64,000 nt of DNA from Biscogniauxia marginata (GCA_022695795.1 MU404086.1:124001-188000); one strand, 5' to 3'. Counted from the stretch's first letter, positions 9,819 to 21,040 are shown. Numbers and translations are program-made. The notes: generated from the sequence alone by a model not told the origin.

Positions 9819-12800
9819 ATGGCGGGGGACGCCTCCAAGAATAAGGCAAAGTTCCCCGTGAAATTCAGGGGCCTGGTCAACGACGTGAAGGGCTTTACGA
9901 GGGACATCTACCATCATCGTCGCGGCACAAAGAGCGAACATGTTCTGGAAAACCAGACCTGGGTCACCGAGACCCCCACGACTTCTGAGGCCCCCGAGTC
10001 CCCAAAGACCACCGAGGTTACCGAGTTCTCTGAAGAGAAGCCTCTGTTTCGTGATGCGCCACGAAACGCGAGCCTTACCGTTCAGGTTACACTTAATTTC
10101 GACGAACCCCTCAATTACTCCTATAGTCGGAACTATGAAGCATCTCCATCACTTCATCCCACTGATGAACTCTGTGAAGGTCTACTTCGACGGATAGATC
10201 ATTGCTCCCAAGAACTCATCACCCGCAAGGATTCGAGCGCTCTTGAGCGCACATCAACGGACGGCTCAGCAAAGCCCCTGAGATTCGAGATTCATGTCCA
10301 AATAGTCCGAGCCCGCTCGGAAATCTGGACCTCCCGGACCTTTAGATCTTACCAACGGTTACCCCTTGGCGCAGAAGCCGCGAAAGAAATCATCTTATCA
10401 GCCCACCGTATGGTAGGGCTTTTCCTGAGACATCATGACGAAGGGTTCGTGTGGAAAGATGGTCCAGTGCACGACGACCTCTCCCAGGAGCACGAGACCT
10501 TCCCCTATCGTCCAGGACGGGTGCAACAAATTTCGTGCATACCCCGCGCCTATTTCCTTGAAAAATCCCAAAATTTCGAATCGATCCCGGGCTACACCAT
10601 CACGCTATCAGTCACTAGTCGAAATCATCGCCGGAAACCTTCAGAATGGACTGAAACAGTAGAGATCAACAGTAGCCAAACAACACCATTAGGCCTGGCA
10701 AGTGCTGAAAGTCTTTTCTTTGATGCCTCGTACGCAGTAGAGAGTGTTTTCAGGTTGGAGAGAAAGGGTTTCGAAGATCGCCACCGCCCATGTTCTGTTT
10801 CAGATGGGTGTAAACACTGTCGACCTCATGAAGGGGACGGCTTGGAACTGAAGCTGACGGTAGCCAATAATCTTGGGCCGCACTTTGATCATTTGGAGCG
10901 AACCATCCTTGCTGAAACGAACTTCTTCTCCCATCCCAAAGCTGCAGACTGTGCTGGCTTTGTCAAGAGTCTAGAAGCTGCCTGTGTGGAAGTTCGAGAC
11001 GCAGCCGACGACGCAGTTTCTCGTATCGACGATCTTGAATTCAAAATAACGGAACTTCGTTCTCGCGGCTGGGCCCTAGACCAACCACTTGTATTTACTT
11101 TGGATTCGACAAATTGTTACTCCCGTCGAACTGTTGAGGCAATTTTAGACCGGATCCAAACAGGCGTTGCTGACATATTACGAGGCAATGCGATAGCCGT
11201 TCGGATGACAGCACACAAGAGAGGTCATTTCATCCTAGACAAGACTCTCGTAGCCCGAGACCCCTTTGAACAGGCGGAAAGAAAGAAGTCCAAACCTGTA
11301 CAAAAGTCTAAGGAATATATCATACACCGGTTACAGCAGCGTATCGAGCGCGATATTCAGATGATTTGCAAAGACACCTGCTCAATTAGTGACCTCCGCG
11401 GTGAGAAAGATGATGTTCAAGTGGCAGCAGCCACCTTACAGAACACTTCGTCTGCTCGGGCGTCAGACAACCCTTTACCACACGACAAACCAGACTCAGA
11501 TAGGTCATTACCACAGGAGCCTGTAATCCAATCGGAAGACTTTGCAGCCAGCGTACCCCAGAATCTTCCAACGATCACAGTATCAGTTACCAACCCCCAA
11601 GGCGAAGTTGGTGGACCTGAGGAAAATGCAAACGACTCTGAAGACTCAGAATATGAAGATTCATCGACTGAAACCGCTTCCCAAAATGGAGGTGTAGATA
11701 TGTCATCCTCTACTAGCTCACCTACTTCCCAACAACAAACTACTGTCATCACCGACTCACGAACAGGGGCTCGGAAATCCCCTCTAATATCTGAATGTGA
11801 TGATCGCATTGAGTTAGACAGCTATAATACTAAAAATGTTTCCTGTGATACAAACGTCAAGCGGAGACTTTTTGGGGTTCCATCCAGTGAAAATCGGAGG
11901 GATGGTGGATCGTTGCCACGGAGGGCCTCAAGCTTGAGCACTGGCATCGAGGCGAAGAGAACTGAGGGTGAGGATCAAGTCTCCACCGCCGACAACCTTG
12001 ACGCAAAATCGGACCTGGCTTATGAATCATCAATAGCTCCAGAAACGCCAAGTCTAGTTGGCGGCGGAGGTTCTCCGCGAAGTAGCCTCCTGATCACTCC
12101 CCCTAAGACACACGAGCCAGTATCAAGTCATGAAGTGGACCTATTTACAAGCTCTGCTATAGACAGTGGCGTAGATGATGGAAAGGTGTTAGAGAAGTCC
12201 GGCGAAGATACGCCACGAAACTTGTTCAGCGATCTTCCAATTGTTTTGCCTCCTTCTGGACTACTACCTTCGCAAAAAATAGCCCGTTCACCACTTCATC
12301 GGGACTATGTTGTGCAAGAAGATAGTGGCCTTGGTATCTCAGAGACGAGCGACTTTGCTGATGTTGCAGAGCATGGCGACGAGCAGGGAAATATTCCCAC
12401 GATGGTAGTAGAACCAGAACAAGCCTCTGCGTCTATAGCTGGCAAGCAGTTAATTGACTTGAAACCGGCTATACACGAAAATCCACAGGGTTCCGAAACA
12501 GATACTACTAGGAAAAATGGTCAAGACATACAGCAGGACCTACCAGAAGAAAAACCAACCGACAAGATCGTGGCTTCAACCAATTTAGAGCCGCTCGCCA
12601 CCAGCGTACCCAATGTCGAGCTTCCAGAATCCGAAGGGGCAGAGTTCTCTCAATCAAAGCTCGACTTCGAGTTCTCATCACCCGGGGCAGTCACACCCTC
12701 AGAAGGGGGTATTAGTCCCTTGGAAGACCACGAGCGATTCTTGATAACAACCGACAAGAATATCACAGACGCAACAGTCCCGGCAACAACGAGCCAAGAA

Positions 12801-13112
12801 ACACCCGACCCCTCCGAGGACGTCGATTTTGCCCCATTGCTACCGCGGTCCTCATCACAGACCCGTACTGCCGAACGGCAGCTATCGCATCGCTTCTCGT
12901 TCGGCGGCAGCGCTGGCCACATCGGCCTCCACGAGCACCAGTTCGGTGGCCTGCGGAAGGCCCTTTTCAGCCCTGCGCACAGGCCCGCGTCGCGCAGCAG
13001 TAGCACTTGTGAGAATGACCACGACGAGCTGGCGACGAGATCTGCGACGCCGCCTACGCCGCTGTTACGCTCCGTTACCCCTGAGGCCCCTGAGGCTGAG
13101 GAGCTACAATAG
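9819..13112 (+). CDS. large fungal protein of unknown function with disordered C-terminal half
   Basis: Intronless, 1097 aa from the ATG at 9819 (context CACAATGG). Frame continues upstream without another good start. Residues 1-45 are basic (MAGDASKNKAKFPVKFRGLV). Roughly 75-530 look folded: mixed hydrophobic/charged sequence with several Cys and His (SDGCKHCRPHEG) and aromatic residues. It ends in a basic helical stretch (EYIIHRLQQRIERDIQMICK). The remaining 560 residues are Ser/Thr/Glu/Pro-rich and disordered, with repeated acidic-serine patches (NDSEDSEYEDSSTE) and Pro-directed sites such as SPR, TPP and TPL. This suggests a phosphoregulated scaffold-like protein, an inference only. No signal peptide, membrane segment or enzyme motif is visible, and I recognise no domain. 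Codon use is typical of the window. Confidence 0.8.
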   Translation: MAGDASKNKAKFPVKFRGLVNDVKGFTRDIYHHRRGTKSEHVLENQTWVTETPTTSEAPESPKTTEVTEFSEEKPLFRDAPRNASLTVQVTLNFDEPLNYSYSRNYEASPSLHPTDELCEGLLRRIDHCSQELITRKDSSALERTSTDGSAKPLRFEIHVQIVRARSEIWTSRTFRSYQRLPLGAEAAKEIILSAHRMVGLFLRHHDEGFVWKDGPVHDDLSQEHETFPYRPGRVQQISCIPRAYFLEKSQNFESIPGYTITLSVTSRNHRRKPSEWTETVEINSSQTTPLGLASAESLFFDASYAVESVFRLERKGFEDRHRPCSVSDGCKHCRPHEGDGLELKLTVANNLGPHFDHLERTILAETNFFSHPKAADCAGFVKSLEAACVEVRDAADDAVSRIDDLEFKITELRSRGWALDQPLVFTLDSTNCYSRRTVEAILDRIQTGVADILRGNAIAVRMTAHKRGHFILDKTLVARDPFEQAERKKSKPVQKSKEYIIHRLQQRIERDIQMICKDTCSISDLRGEKDDVQVAAATLQNTSSARASDNPLPHDKPDSDRSLPQEPVIQSEDFAASVPQNLPTITVSVTNPQGEVGGPEENANDSEDSEYEDSSTETASQNGGVDMSSSTSSPTSQQQTTVITDSRTGARKSPLISECDDRIELDSYNTKNVSCDTNVKRRLFGVPSSENRRDGGSLPRRASSLSTGIEAKRTEGEDQVSTADNLDAKSDLAYESSIAPETPSLVGGGGSPRSSLLITPPKTHEPVSSHEVDLFTSSAIDSGVDDGKVLEKSGEDTPRNLFSDLPIVLPPSGLLPSQKIARSPLHRDYVVQEDSGLGISETSDFADVAEHGDEQGNIPTMVVEPEQASASIAGKQLIDLKPAIHENPQGSETDTTRKNGQDIQQDLPEEKPTDKIVASTNLEPLATSVPNVELPESEGAEFSQSKLDFEFSSPGAVTPSEGGISPLEDHERFLITTDKNITDATVPATTSQETPDPSEDVDFAPLLPRSSSQTRTAERQLSHRFSFGGSAGHIGLHEHQFGGLRKALFSPAHRPASRSSSTCENDHDELATRSATPPTPLLRSVTPEAPEAEELQ

Positions 13113-14192
13113 TTTCCATTCCTTTCCTGCAAAAAAAAATTTTTTCCTTTGTGCCTTTTTTCATGTTTATATACTTCTTTTGTTCGAAATTTAGAGATAT
13201 GGGGGTAATTATTGATACTTCGGTAGATGGACGGATAGGTTTACTTTAAACGGGATAGGGCTACCTAGGGTGTGTATATATATATACACATGCACACACA
13301 CACATATATATATATACCACATACGTACCTTTATGTCATGCTATATAGATATATATGCATGCATTGTCGAAGGGACACAATACTGTTTTCGAAGCTGGGG
13401 GGGGGTTTTTTTTGGGCGATCACTGGCATGGCGTTGAGTTGGATTTTTGAGTTTTGGGAGTTAGGGGGGAGTATATGTTTTTCGTATTTCCCTTTGTAGA
13501 TTTGGACGAAAGATAGAAAATTTAGCTGTACGAGAAGAGATAGCAAGAAAGGAAATCAAATTTGAATTAGGAGAAGAAAACCCCCGAATGAACGTGAGGT
13601 CCATCGCTATGTACCCAAGTGGGCTGGTTTTCGTTGATGTTTTAGGTACCTAAGATTCCTCTCTGTATAACTGACCTTCAACTATCTCCCTGACCTGATA
13701 AATATGTATTTGTGTACTTACGTACCTTGATCTAGGAGAACTTGCACCGACTATAGAGGCCTTCGGCCAAGTGTACATAGATTGTGGATAGGTATGAAAC
13801 CAAATATACATCATAATATAATGGGAAAGTCGTCACATATATGATTCGAATGAAAACGCATTAATTATGCATAGTATTATATATCTATATATACAGTGAG
13901 TGGTATAGTATGCTTGCTGAGTCGAAATATCGCAGTATACATATTTTTATAACAATAATAATACACGTATTTCTTATATACAAGAGAAGGTTAACCTTTT
14001 AAGTAGATTAACCTAGTTGTCTCGTAACTCATATAGATCGTAATACGCCTATGAATGCATTTTTTGTTCTCTTTTCCCCAATACCACTTCTACCTATTTC
14101 ACCGTTCAATAAAATCGAAAGACAGGAGAAAAATGTCATGAAATAAACCAACCCCTCACCGAGATAAGAAGGATTTACCTCCACTTAATCTC
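13113..14192. other. intergenic, simple repeats only
   Basis: About 1.1 kb between the unknown 1097-aa gene and the 3' end of HSP78. It contains the TA/CA dinucleotide tract at 13271-13317, G and T runs near 13397-13418, and AT-rich DNA around 13800-14000. No coding frame with family resemblance is present. Confidence 0.55.
13271..13317. repeat. TA/CA dinucleotide repeat
   Basis: Alternating TG/TA, then CA, then TA dinucleotides fill this stretch almost completely. It is a compound microsatellite able to adopt alternative DNA structures. Confidence 0.85.
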
Positions 14193-16601
14193 TCACGATG
14201 CAGGAGCAGCAGCTTGTTCTTCGATGAAGACTTCGAGCCCCGAGTTGTCCTCCTTGATGCGGACGCCGGCGCGGTCGCCTCGCTTGAGCTGGCCGCGGAT
14301 GATCTGGTCGGCGAGGCCGTTGCTGATCTCGGTGGTGATGAGGCGGTTGAGGGGCCGGGCGCCGAACTTGGGGTCGTAGCCGCGCTCGGCGAGCCAGCTG
14401 CGCACGTCGTCGCCGACGTTCAGCACGATGCGGCGGTCGTCGAGGCGCTGCTGCAGCTCGCGCAAGCGGATGTCGACGATGTCGCGCAGCGCCGGGAGGG
14501 CGAGGCGCTTGAAGACGATGAACGAGTCGATGCGGTTGAGGAACTCGGGCGGGTAGCTGTTGGCGACTACGTCGAGGACCGCCTTCCGCACGTCCGGGCT
14601 GATCTCGCCGTCAGGTGTCTCCGTGTATGGGTGCGTTGGGTCGGCGCCGACGAGAATATCAGCACCCAGGTTAGACGTGAGCACGATGATAGTATTTCGG
14701 AAATCGACCTTGTGGCCTTGCGCGTCGGTCAGGTAGCCTTCGTCGAGTACTTGCAACAGTAACGCTGAGATGTCGCGGTGTGCTTTCTCGAACTCGTCGA
14801 ATAGGAGAACGGCATATGGCTTCCTCCGGACGGCCTCCGTAAGCTGGCCAGCGTCATCGTATCCCACATATCCCGATGGGGCGCCGATGAGTCTGGAAAT
14901 CGTATGCTTCTCTTGAAACTCACTCATGTCGAACCTTACGACTGCAGATTCTGTCGAGAAAAGGAAAGCAGCAAGCTTCTTGCATAACTCAGTCTTACCA
15001 ACACCTGTAGGGCCAAGGAAGAAGAACGATGCTAGTGGGCGATTGTCTCCGCTTAAGCCGGCACGTTGCATCCGTACAGCATCCGCAACAGCCTTGAGAG
15101 CCTCGTCCTGCCCACGAACCGATTCTCGGAGGGTATCTTCCATGTGGATCAACTTCTCGATATGTCCAGAAGTTAGTTTCGACACAGGGATGCCCGTGAC
15201 CCTCGAAACCACGGTGGCGATGTCGTCGGCCGTTACGGAGTCGTGAATCAGAGTATCAGGACCCTGGGTCTCTGAACCCGCTTGGCCCTCTTTCGGAAGT
15301 TTTTGTTCAAGATTCGGAATCACTCCGAAGCGTAATTCGGACGCACGAGCGAAATTTCCCTGTCGTTGAGCTTGATCTAGCTCGATCCGAGCCTTATCTA
15401 GGTCGCCTTGCACTTTCTTTAGAGCGTCAATCTCTCTTCTCTCCTTCTCCCATCTTTGTGTGAGAGCCTTTTCCTCATCTTGAAGTTTCTTCAGGTCGGC
15501 TTCAAGCTTCTCGCGACGTTCTTGACTTGCAACATCCTTCTCTTTCCGGAGACTCTCCAGCTCGATCTGTATTGTCATGATCTTCTGGTCGAGGCGCATG
15601 ATATCTTCCGGTTTGCTTTCTTGTTGCAAACGTAGCGAGCTTGCGGCTTCGTCCATCAGATCTATGGCTTTGTCAGGGAGGAAGCGGTCGGTGATATAAC
15701 GGTTTGAGTAGGTCGCAGCCGCCACGAGAGCCCCGTCTGTAATTCTAACACCGTGGTGTACTTCGTACTTGTCCTTAATACCTCGTAAAATGCTAATGGT
15801 ATCCTCGACTGAAGGCTCGTTTACGAGGATGGGTTGAAAACGCCTTGCTAGAGCCACGTCCTTCTCAATCAAGCGATACTCAGCTAAGGTGGTCGCACCA
15901 CAGCATTGAAGCTCGCCTCTCGACAAAGCAGGTTTTAGAAGGTTAGAAGCATCAATAGACCCTTCAGCCTTGCCAAGCCCTAACAGTGTGTGTAGCTCGT
16001 CGATAAAGAGGATGACCTCCCCATTCGCTTGTTCGACCTCGGTAAGGACCTTCTTCAACCGTTCTTCGAAGTCACCACGATATTTAGCGCCGGCAATGAG
16101 AGAGCCCAAATCCAAAGATATAACCCTCTTGTTTTTTATGCTCTCGGGGACATCGCCTCGTACAATGCGCAAAGCTAGACCTTCGAGGATGGCCGTCTTG
16201 CCCGTACCGGCACTTCCAATCAATACGGGGTTGTTCTTGGTACGGCGAGAAAGGACCTGGATTGTCCGTTGGATCTCGGCGTCTCTGCCGATGACGGGAT
16301 CGAGTTTTCCGTCTCGCGCCCTGGCGGTGAGATCAATACCATATTCTTCTAGCGCCGGCTTCTCAGGCTCGCCACCTAGGTTCATACGGTGAGTTCCGCC
16401 TGGAGGGTGAGGGCGGCCGTTCGCATAGTTTCGAGATGCTGGTGTAGGTAGGGAAACACGAGAGGCTGCTCTCGTGGTACCTAGGAGAGCAGCTCGTGAT
16501 ATCAGAGAAGGAGAAGGGCTTGTGTTCAGTCGTGTAAGCCCCCTCGTAGACGCCCCCGCGACTCGGCGCGAGGAGGTAAGAAGTTGTCTCTTCGCTAGCA
16601 T
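14193..16601 (-). CDS. hsp78: mitochondrial Hsp78/ClpB-type disaggregase
   Basis: Intronless, 802 aa starting at the ATG at 16601-16599; eight codons of open frame upstream start only with TTG. Residues 1-70 are Ser/Arg/Ala-rich without acids, a typical mitochondrial presequence. The Clp N-domain is absent, as in Hsp78 and unlike cytosolic Hsp104. NBD1 has Walker [10 protein letters not shown] near 129-137 and Walker B VILFIDE near 196-202. A coiled-coil middle domain spans about 332-425. NBD2 has Walker [10 protein letters not shown] near 530-538 and Walker [12 protein letters not shown] near 598-608. The family forms ATP-driven hexamers that rescue aggregated matrix proteins with mitochondrial Hsp70. 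The GSAGTGKT form of the first P-loop is less common than GEPGVGKT in bacterial ClpB but retains Gly, Lys and Thr. The gene is divergent from EF-1beta. Confidence 0.95.
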   Translation of the reverse strand: MLAKRQLLTSSRRVAGASTRGLTRLNTSPSPSLISRAALLGTTRAASRVSLPTPASRNYANGRPHPPGGTHRMNLGGEPEKPALEEYGIDLTARARDGKLDPVIGRDAEIQRTIQVLSRRTKNNPVLIGSAGTGKTAILEGLALRIVRGDVPESIKNKRVISLDLGSLIAGAKYRGDFEERLKKVLTEVEQANGEVILFIDELHTLLGLGKAEGSIDASNLLKPALSRGELQCCGATTLAEYRLIEKDVALARRFQPILVNEPSVEDTISILRGIKDKYEVHHGVRITDGALVAAATYSNRYITDRFLPDKAIDLMDEAASSLRLQQESKPEDIMRLDQKIMTIQIELESLRKEKDVASQERREKLEADLKKLQDEEKALTQRWEKERREIDALKKVQGDLDKARIELDQAQRQGNFARASELRFGVIPNLEQKLPKEGQAGSETQGPDTLIHDSVTADDIATVVSRVTGIPVSKLTSGHIEKLIHMEDTLRESVRGQDEALKAVADAVRMQRAGLSGDNRPLASFFFLGPTGVGKTELCKKLAAFLFSTESAVVRFDMSEFQEKHTISRLIGAPSGYVGYDDAGQLTEAVRRKPYAVLLFDEFEKAHRDISALLLQVLDEGYLTDAQGHKVDFRNTIIVLTSNLGADILVGADPTHPYTETPDGEISPDVRKAVLDVVANSYPPEFLNRIDSFIVFKRLALPALRDIVDIRLRELQQRLDDRRIVLNVGDDVRSWLAERGYDPKFGARPLNRLITTEISNGLADQIIRGQLKRGDRAGVRIKEDNSGLEVFIEEQAAAPAS

Positions 16602-17129
16602 TGTGGAAGTCGGGATGATAACCAAAGAGATTCAATGCGGTCAACAGAGACTTCTCTTGGTAATAGGACACATGGTATGAAAGGGAAAGGAAGAAATTTC
16701 AAACCTTGGCTGGGCGGACCGAATGGTATTAACTACGGCATCGTAATTGCCCCCAGAGTGTTCTCGAAATATCGAGGACATCCCATCTTTTTTATCGATA
16801 AGAGAGAGAAGGATACTAAGTGCATGAGGCGGGGCTAATGGCCAGGGCTGCCAGCTTGGCCCAAGCTCTACGTGGTGGGGAAGGATAAATTTCTCGGCGG
16901 ATCTGGCAGCAGCCTTAAGTACCTCCTTCCTATCACGCCGTGTGGAAAAATTTCAAAATACATACCTAGGGAAATCTTCTGCCACTCCTCCTGCAAACCC
17001 CACCTACCCTTTTGCCCTTCTACCTTCTCCCACTTCTTCTTCACCAGCTTTTTTTCCTTTCACCAAGATACCCCTCCTCACCTTACGTTCATTCCCACGT
17101 ACTCTTTCTTCATCTTCTATTAGCACAAG
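16602..17129. other. divergent promoter between HSP78 and EF-1beta
   Basis: This stretch of 528 bases lies between the two start codons. The EF-1beta side (about 16975-17120) is a strong pyrimidine tract on the plus strand, usual for highly expressed translation genes of filamentous fungi. The HSP78 side carries two heat-shock-element-like words, listed separately. Confidence 0.5.
16693..16768 (-). promoter_or_regulatory. candidate heat-shock elements of HSP78
   Basis: GAAATTTC at 16693-16700 fits nGAAnnTTCn, and TTCTCGAA at 16761-16768 fits nTTCnnGAAn. These are the two half-site arrangements recognised by heat-shock factor. They lie about 95 and 165 bases upstream of the HSP78 ATG. Each is only a two-unit site and could arise by chance, but the position before a heat-shock gene is suggestive. 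Confidence 0.3.
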
Positions 17130-18323
17130 ATGGGCTTCACCGACCTCCTCACCGACGCCGGCTTGGCTGGTAAGTCGCCCTTTTCTCAGTTCCCTCGACA
17201 TATGGCAGCATATTATGCCATTTACCCAGCAGCAAGGGCTTCGTAATAACCAACTGCTAACACCATTTTGTAGTGCTTAACAGCTGGTTGACCACCCGCT
17301 CATACATCGCCTCGTAAGTCTCAGCATCCTGTTCCCGCAGCAAGCGTCATTCTCGAGTGCGACGTCTCGAGCGCGACTCCGCCAAGGTTGCCTTACGAGC
17401 CCAACCTCCAACCCATTTCCCCTTTACCATGATGAGAAAAATTGGTCCGTGTTTCTGAGCAGACTCAAGACCTGTCAAATGAGGACATATACAATAGCAT
17501 TCTTTGCATCTCTGATTCTACCAACTTTTGTTCCATCTCTTGCGCCATGAAGCTCATTCGCACCGAATATCTTGTCGCTGACTCACCAATTAGATACGCC
17601 CCCTCCCAAGCCGATGTTGCCTGCTTCAAGGCCATCAGCTCTGCTCCTGATGCCTCCAAGTACCCTCACGCCGCGAGATGGTACAAGCATATCGCCTCTT
17701 TCGAGGACGAGTTCGCTACCTTACCCGGTGACGCCTCCAAGGCCTACACCACCTATGGCCCTGACGTTGCCGAAGTCACCGTGAACCCTGCCAAGGCGCC
17801 GGACGCCGCAGAGGATGATGACGTCGACTTGTTCGGCAGCGATGATGAGGAGGAGGACGCCGACGCTGTGCGAGTCCGTGAGGAGCGTCTAGCCGCGTAC
17901 AAGGCGAAGAAAGAGGCCAAGCCCAAGACTATCGCCAAGTCGGTGGTCACTATAGATATTAAGCCTTGGGGTATGTTTATTTACCATAATCTAATAACTG
18001 TAGGATTGGGTGCTGACAAAACTTTCCTTTAGACGACGAGACTGACATGCCTGGTCTTGAGGCCGCGGTCCGAAGCATTGAGAAGGACGGTCTGGTCTGG
18101 GGTGCTTCTAAGTTGGTGCCTGTTGGTTTCGGTATCAAGAAGCTGCAGATCAACCTGGTCGTGGAGGATGACAAGATCTCCCTCGAGGAGCTGGAAGAGC
18201 AGATCCAAGGTTTTGAGGAATTCGTCCAGTCCACCGATATTGTAAGTCTTGAATCTCGTCACCTCCGATTTCTGTAGACAAAGTTGCTAATCGAGTCAAC
18301 AGGCTGCTATGCAGAAGCTATAA
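17130..18323 (+). CDS. translation elongation factor 1-beta (eEF1B alpha, GDP/GTP exchange factor)
   Basis: Five exons, 17130-17169, 17274-17313, 17594-17970, 18033-18241 and 18303-18323, give 228 aa. All phases agree. The N-terminal part ([22 protein letters not shown]) is the GST-C-like region that contacts eEF1B gamma. The middle is the acidic [23 protein letters not shown] segment including the conserved [10 protein letters not shown]. The C-terminal catalytic domain (about 140-228: [30 protein letters not shown]) exchanges nucleotide on eEF1A. Length matches fungal eEF1B alpha (about 225-230). Two tiny 5' exons and a long second intron are present, and that intron (280 bases) contains a C/D snoRNA. 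The gene is divergent from HSP78. In budding yeast the orthologue is EFB1/TEF5. Confidence 0.95.
17424..17520 (+). ncRNA. snR18: U18/snR18-type C/D box snoRNA inside intron 2 of EF-1beta
   Basis: Within intron 2 (17314-17593) the C box ATGATGA lies at 17429-17435, the D' box CTGA at 17455-17458, a C'-like ATGAGGA at 17479-17485 and the D box CTGA at 17512-17515. Between C and D' is ATTGGTCCGTGTTT, complementary to the universally conserved large-subunit rRNA stretch AAACACGGACCAAT-like region. Five bases upstream of D' this pairs with the A that corresponds to the site called A649 in yeast 25S (neighbour C650), the known targets of U18/snR18. In Saccharomyces snR18 also sits in the EFB1 intron, so the host gene is conserved. 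The D box lies 78 bases before the 3' splice site, normal for intron-processed C/D RNAs. A clear terminal stem is not visible, so the ends are approximate. Confidence 0.88.
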
Positions 18324-19152
18324 AGCTGTCCTGAAGGGAACCAGGCGGTAAGCGCCTCATTCGACTCATTTTGCATGATACACGACTTCTAGGGCCACGA
18401 AACGTGGTTGATGATGATTATGATGAGGGTTGAATGTCGGATGACATAGGGCAAGACAAAAACTTCTACGAGACAAATTTTATAGACGCCGGAAGGCCAT
18501 GAAACCAATGTTATGCTTGAGATGGCATCATGAGATTTACCAATGTTCCCCTCATCTACTATATCATGCGTCCTATGTCGAGTCTTCCACAACATGTGCC
18601 TCGGCTGAACTCACCTTGAAACTTGGTTAATTGAATCAGTCGTAAATCAGATGCGGGAAACCGAGGTCCGCGCCTATGGGTTATCAGAATCGCTTAATAT
18701 ATCACATAAGATGCTTGTAGCTTGAAAAAAACTAGGGCGGCTTCCACAAATAAATAAAAATAAATTCCAAAAGCAGATTAGATAGTGACGTAAGTGTTGA
18801 ACTTTTTTTTGAACTCAATTGCTAAGGGACATATCATAAATAATATTATACAAGGGAAAATGTTGGATTCTTTTTTGTTGTTCCCAGATCGACCTTTATA
18901 TCCCATTCATAAGCCCCCCTTTCCGTCGATCCTCCTATCCGCCAGCCTTTTCTGCCACCATTTTGGGTATCTTGATACATTTGAGGTTTCTTTCTTCTTT
19001 TCCGTCTTTCTCTTCCCATTTTCTCCCGTTTTCTTTTTCTTTTTCTTTTACCTATCCCAATCCCATTTTGGCCAACGACTTATGAGTGAATGCTAAAACT
19101 TGGTTTGACAATCTGCCCACCTCCTTTTTTCTTTTTCTTTTTCTTTTCCCTC
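18324..19152. other. convergent intergenic region, nothing recognised
   Basis: About 830 bases lie between the stop codons of EF-1beta and ADE17. There are T-rich tracts near 19000-19150 (minus-strand A-rich 3' region of ADE17) and an ATG/GAT-rich spot at 18405-18430. No gene or structured RNA is recognised. Confidence 0.5.
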
Positions 19153-21040
19153 TTAATGGTGAAACAGTCGAATGTTCTGCTCTACGAAGACTATACCGAG
19201 CTTCTCGGCCGTTTCGTATACAGCGGAATCGTTCTGACTGCCACCCGGGGCCGCGATGTACTTGGCGCCTGATCGGCTTGCGCGGTAGATGTTGTCGACG
19301 AAGGGGAACTAGGTAGTGTTAACGGGGCGTTACTTGGTGGTAATTGGGGACCTTTGAACTTACGAAAGCATCGCTAGAAACAGCGACATCACCCAACTTG
19401 CTGAGCCAGTCGTTGCGCTCCTCGTCTGTGAATGCCGGTGGCACTTCCTCAAAGACGGCTTCGAATGCCTCTCGCTCTGATCCAGACTTGGGAAGCTCGC
19501 CGCTCACTAGCAGGTCGATGGCATTGCTCTTGTCGGGTCGCTTGGTTCCCTTCTTCCACTTGATACCAAGGACACGAGGGTGGAAGCGCAGCCACCAGTT
19601 GTCAGCCTTGTCGCCAGCGAGGCGGGTGCAGTGAATACGGGACTGCTGACCAGCACCAAGTCCAATGACCTGTCCATCCTTGGCGTAGCAGACCGAGTTG
19701 CTTTGGGTGTATTTAAGTGCGATTGTAGCGACAGTCAAATCCCTAGCAGCAGACTGGGGAAGCGTGAAGTCTTTCGGCGTGACTGTTCGCTTAAAAGAAG
19801 ATGGGGAAATCACAATGTCGTTGCGATGCTGGGTTAGGTTGACGCCATATACAGTTCTGACCTCAGTAGCGTCAGGCTGGTACTCGGGGTCCATCTGAAG
19901 CACGAGATATTTACCGCCCTTCTTCTTCTTCAGAATCTCCAGAGCAGCATCCTCGTAGCCTGGTGCAATGACGCCGTCAGAAACCTCTTTCGAGATGATG
20001 CTGGCGGTAGGGACATCGACCACGTCACTCAAAGCGATGACATCTCCGAAGCTGCTCATTCGATCAGCCCCTCGGGCACGAGCATATGCCTGAGCAAGAG
20101 CCGAAGTCTCGATACCCTGAATGTCATCGACGAAGTAGACCTTGCGCTCCTCGGCGGTAAGGGGAACTCCAATAGCGGCGCCAGCAGGCGAGACATGCTT
20201 GAAACTAGCCGCAGCTGGTTTCCCCAGGGCTGCCTTGAGCTCCTTCACCAGGGCCCAGTTGTTCAAAGCATCGAGCAGGTTAATATAGCCAGGAGAACCA
20301 CCCAAGACCTTGAAAGGAAGGTTTGTAGATTTAGTGTACGCTGCAGCGGGCTTCTGATGAGGATTGGCTCCGTATCGGAGGGTCATGTACTGCTGACCGT
20401 CGGCGTATCGGGCACGGAAGAAATTAGATATGGTGGCATCGTAATCGGCAGTGTGCTCGAAAGCCTTAAGGGCGTATCGGTTGCGGCTCTCTTCCTTGAT
20501 CTCGCCTTTCTCCAATTCCTTCAAAAACTCGGGGTAGTCCTTGGGGTCACTCAGGATAGTGACACGAGCATGGTTCTTGGCGGCCGCTCGAATCAGGGTG
20601 ACGCCTCCGATGTCAATCTCCTCGACAGCTTCGGGAACAGTGACATTCGGCTTAGAAATAGTGTCCTTGAACGGGTAGAGATTGCAAATGACGTAGTCTA
20701 CCTTCTCAATGCTCTGCTCGGCAAGGTCCTTTTCGTCGGCAGCGAGGTTGCGAGCAAGGATACCGGCGTGGACTGCTGGATGTAGGGTCTTAACTCTACC
20801 CGAGAGCATCTCAGGGGCTTTCGTGATGGCAGAGATATCTCTGACTTGGGTGAGTCTAGGACGACAAGCTACAAAACTCGAGACGACTTACTCGACGGGA
20901 AAACCTGACTCGCGAATCATCTTGGCGGTACCTCCCGATGCCAGGATTCGCACATTCTGCTGTACGAGGCCCTTAGAAAGATCCAGGAGACCAGTCTTGT
21001 CGAAGACAGAGAGTATGGCGATTCTCTGAGTGGCCGACAT
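19153..21040 (-). CDS. ade17: bifunctional AICAR transformylase / IMP cyclohydrolase
   Basis: Three exons on the minus strand, 21040-20892, 20840-19364 and 19308-19153, encode 593 aa, the usual ATIC length (about 592). Both introns (51 and 55 bases) preserve frame and have GTAAGT donors. The N-terminal IMP cyclohydrolase (MGS-like) domain starts [18 protein letters not shown] and contains ASGGTAK and [15 protein letters not shown]. The C-terminal transformylase contains [19 protein letters not shown] with the catalytic Lys-His pair, and ends NIRLFHH. The enzyme carries out the last two steps of de novo purine synthesis, AICAR to FAICAR to IMP, in the cytosol. The exon-1 splice creates [14 protein letters not shown], matching the family across the junction. 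Confidence 0.96.

Noticed and set aside
14214..14762. Long plus-strand ORF rich in Ala/Asp/Val opposite HSP78
   Set aside because: Antisense shadow of a GC-rich, strongly conserved coding sequence.
18405..18440. TGATGATGATTATGATGAGG after EF-1beta as a snoRNA start
   Set aside because: The next CTGA is about 180 bases away and no rRNA complementarity is seen; simple GAT/ATG repeat.
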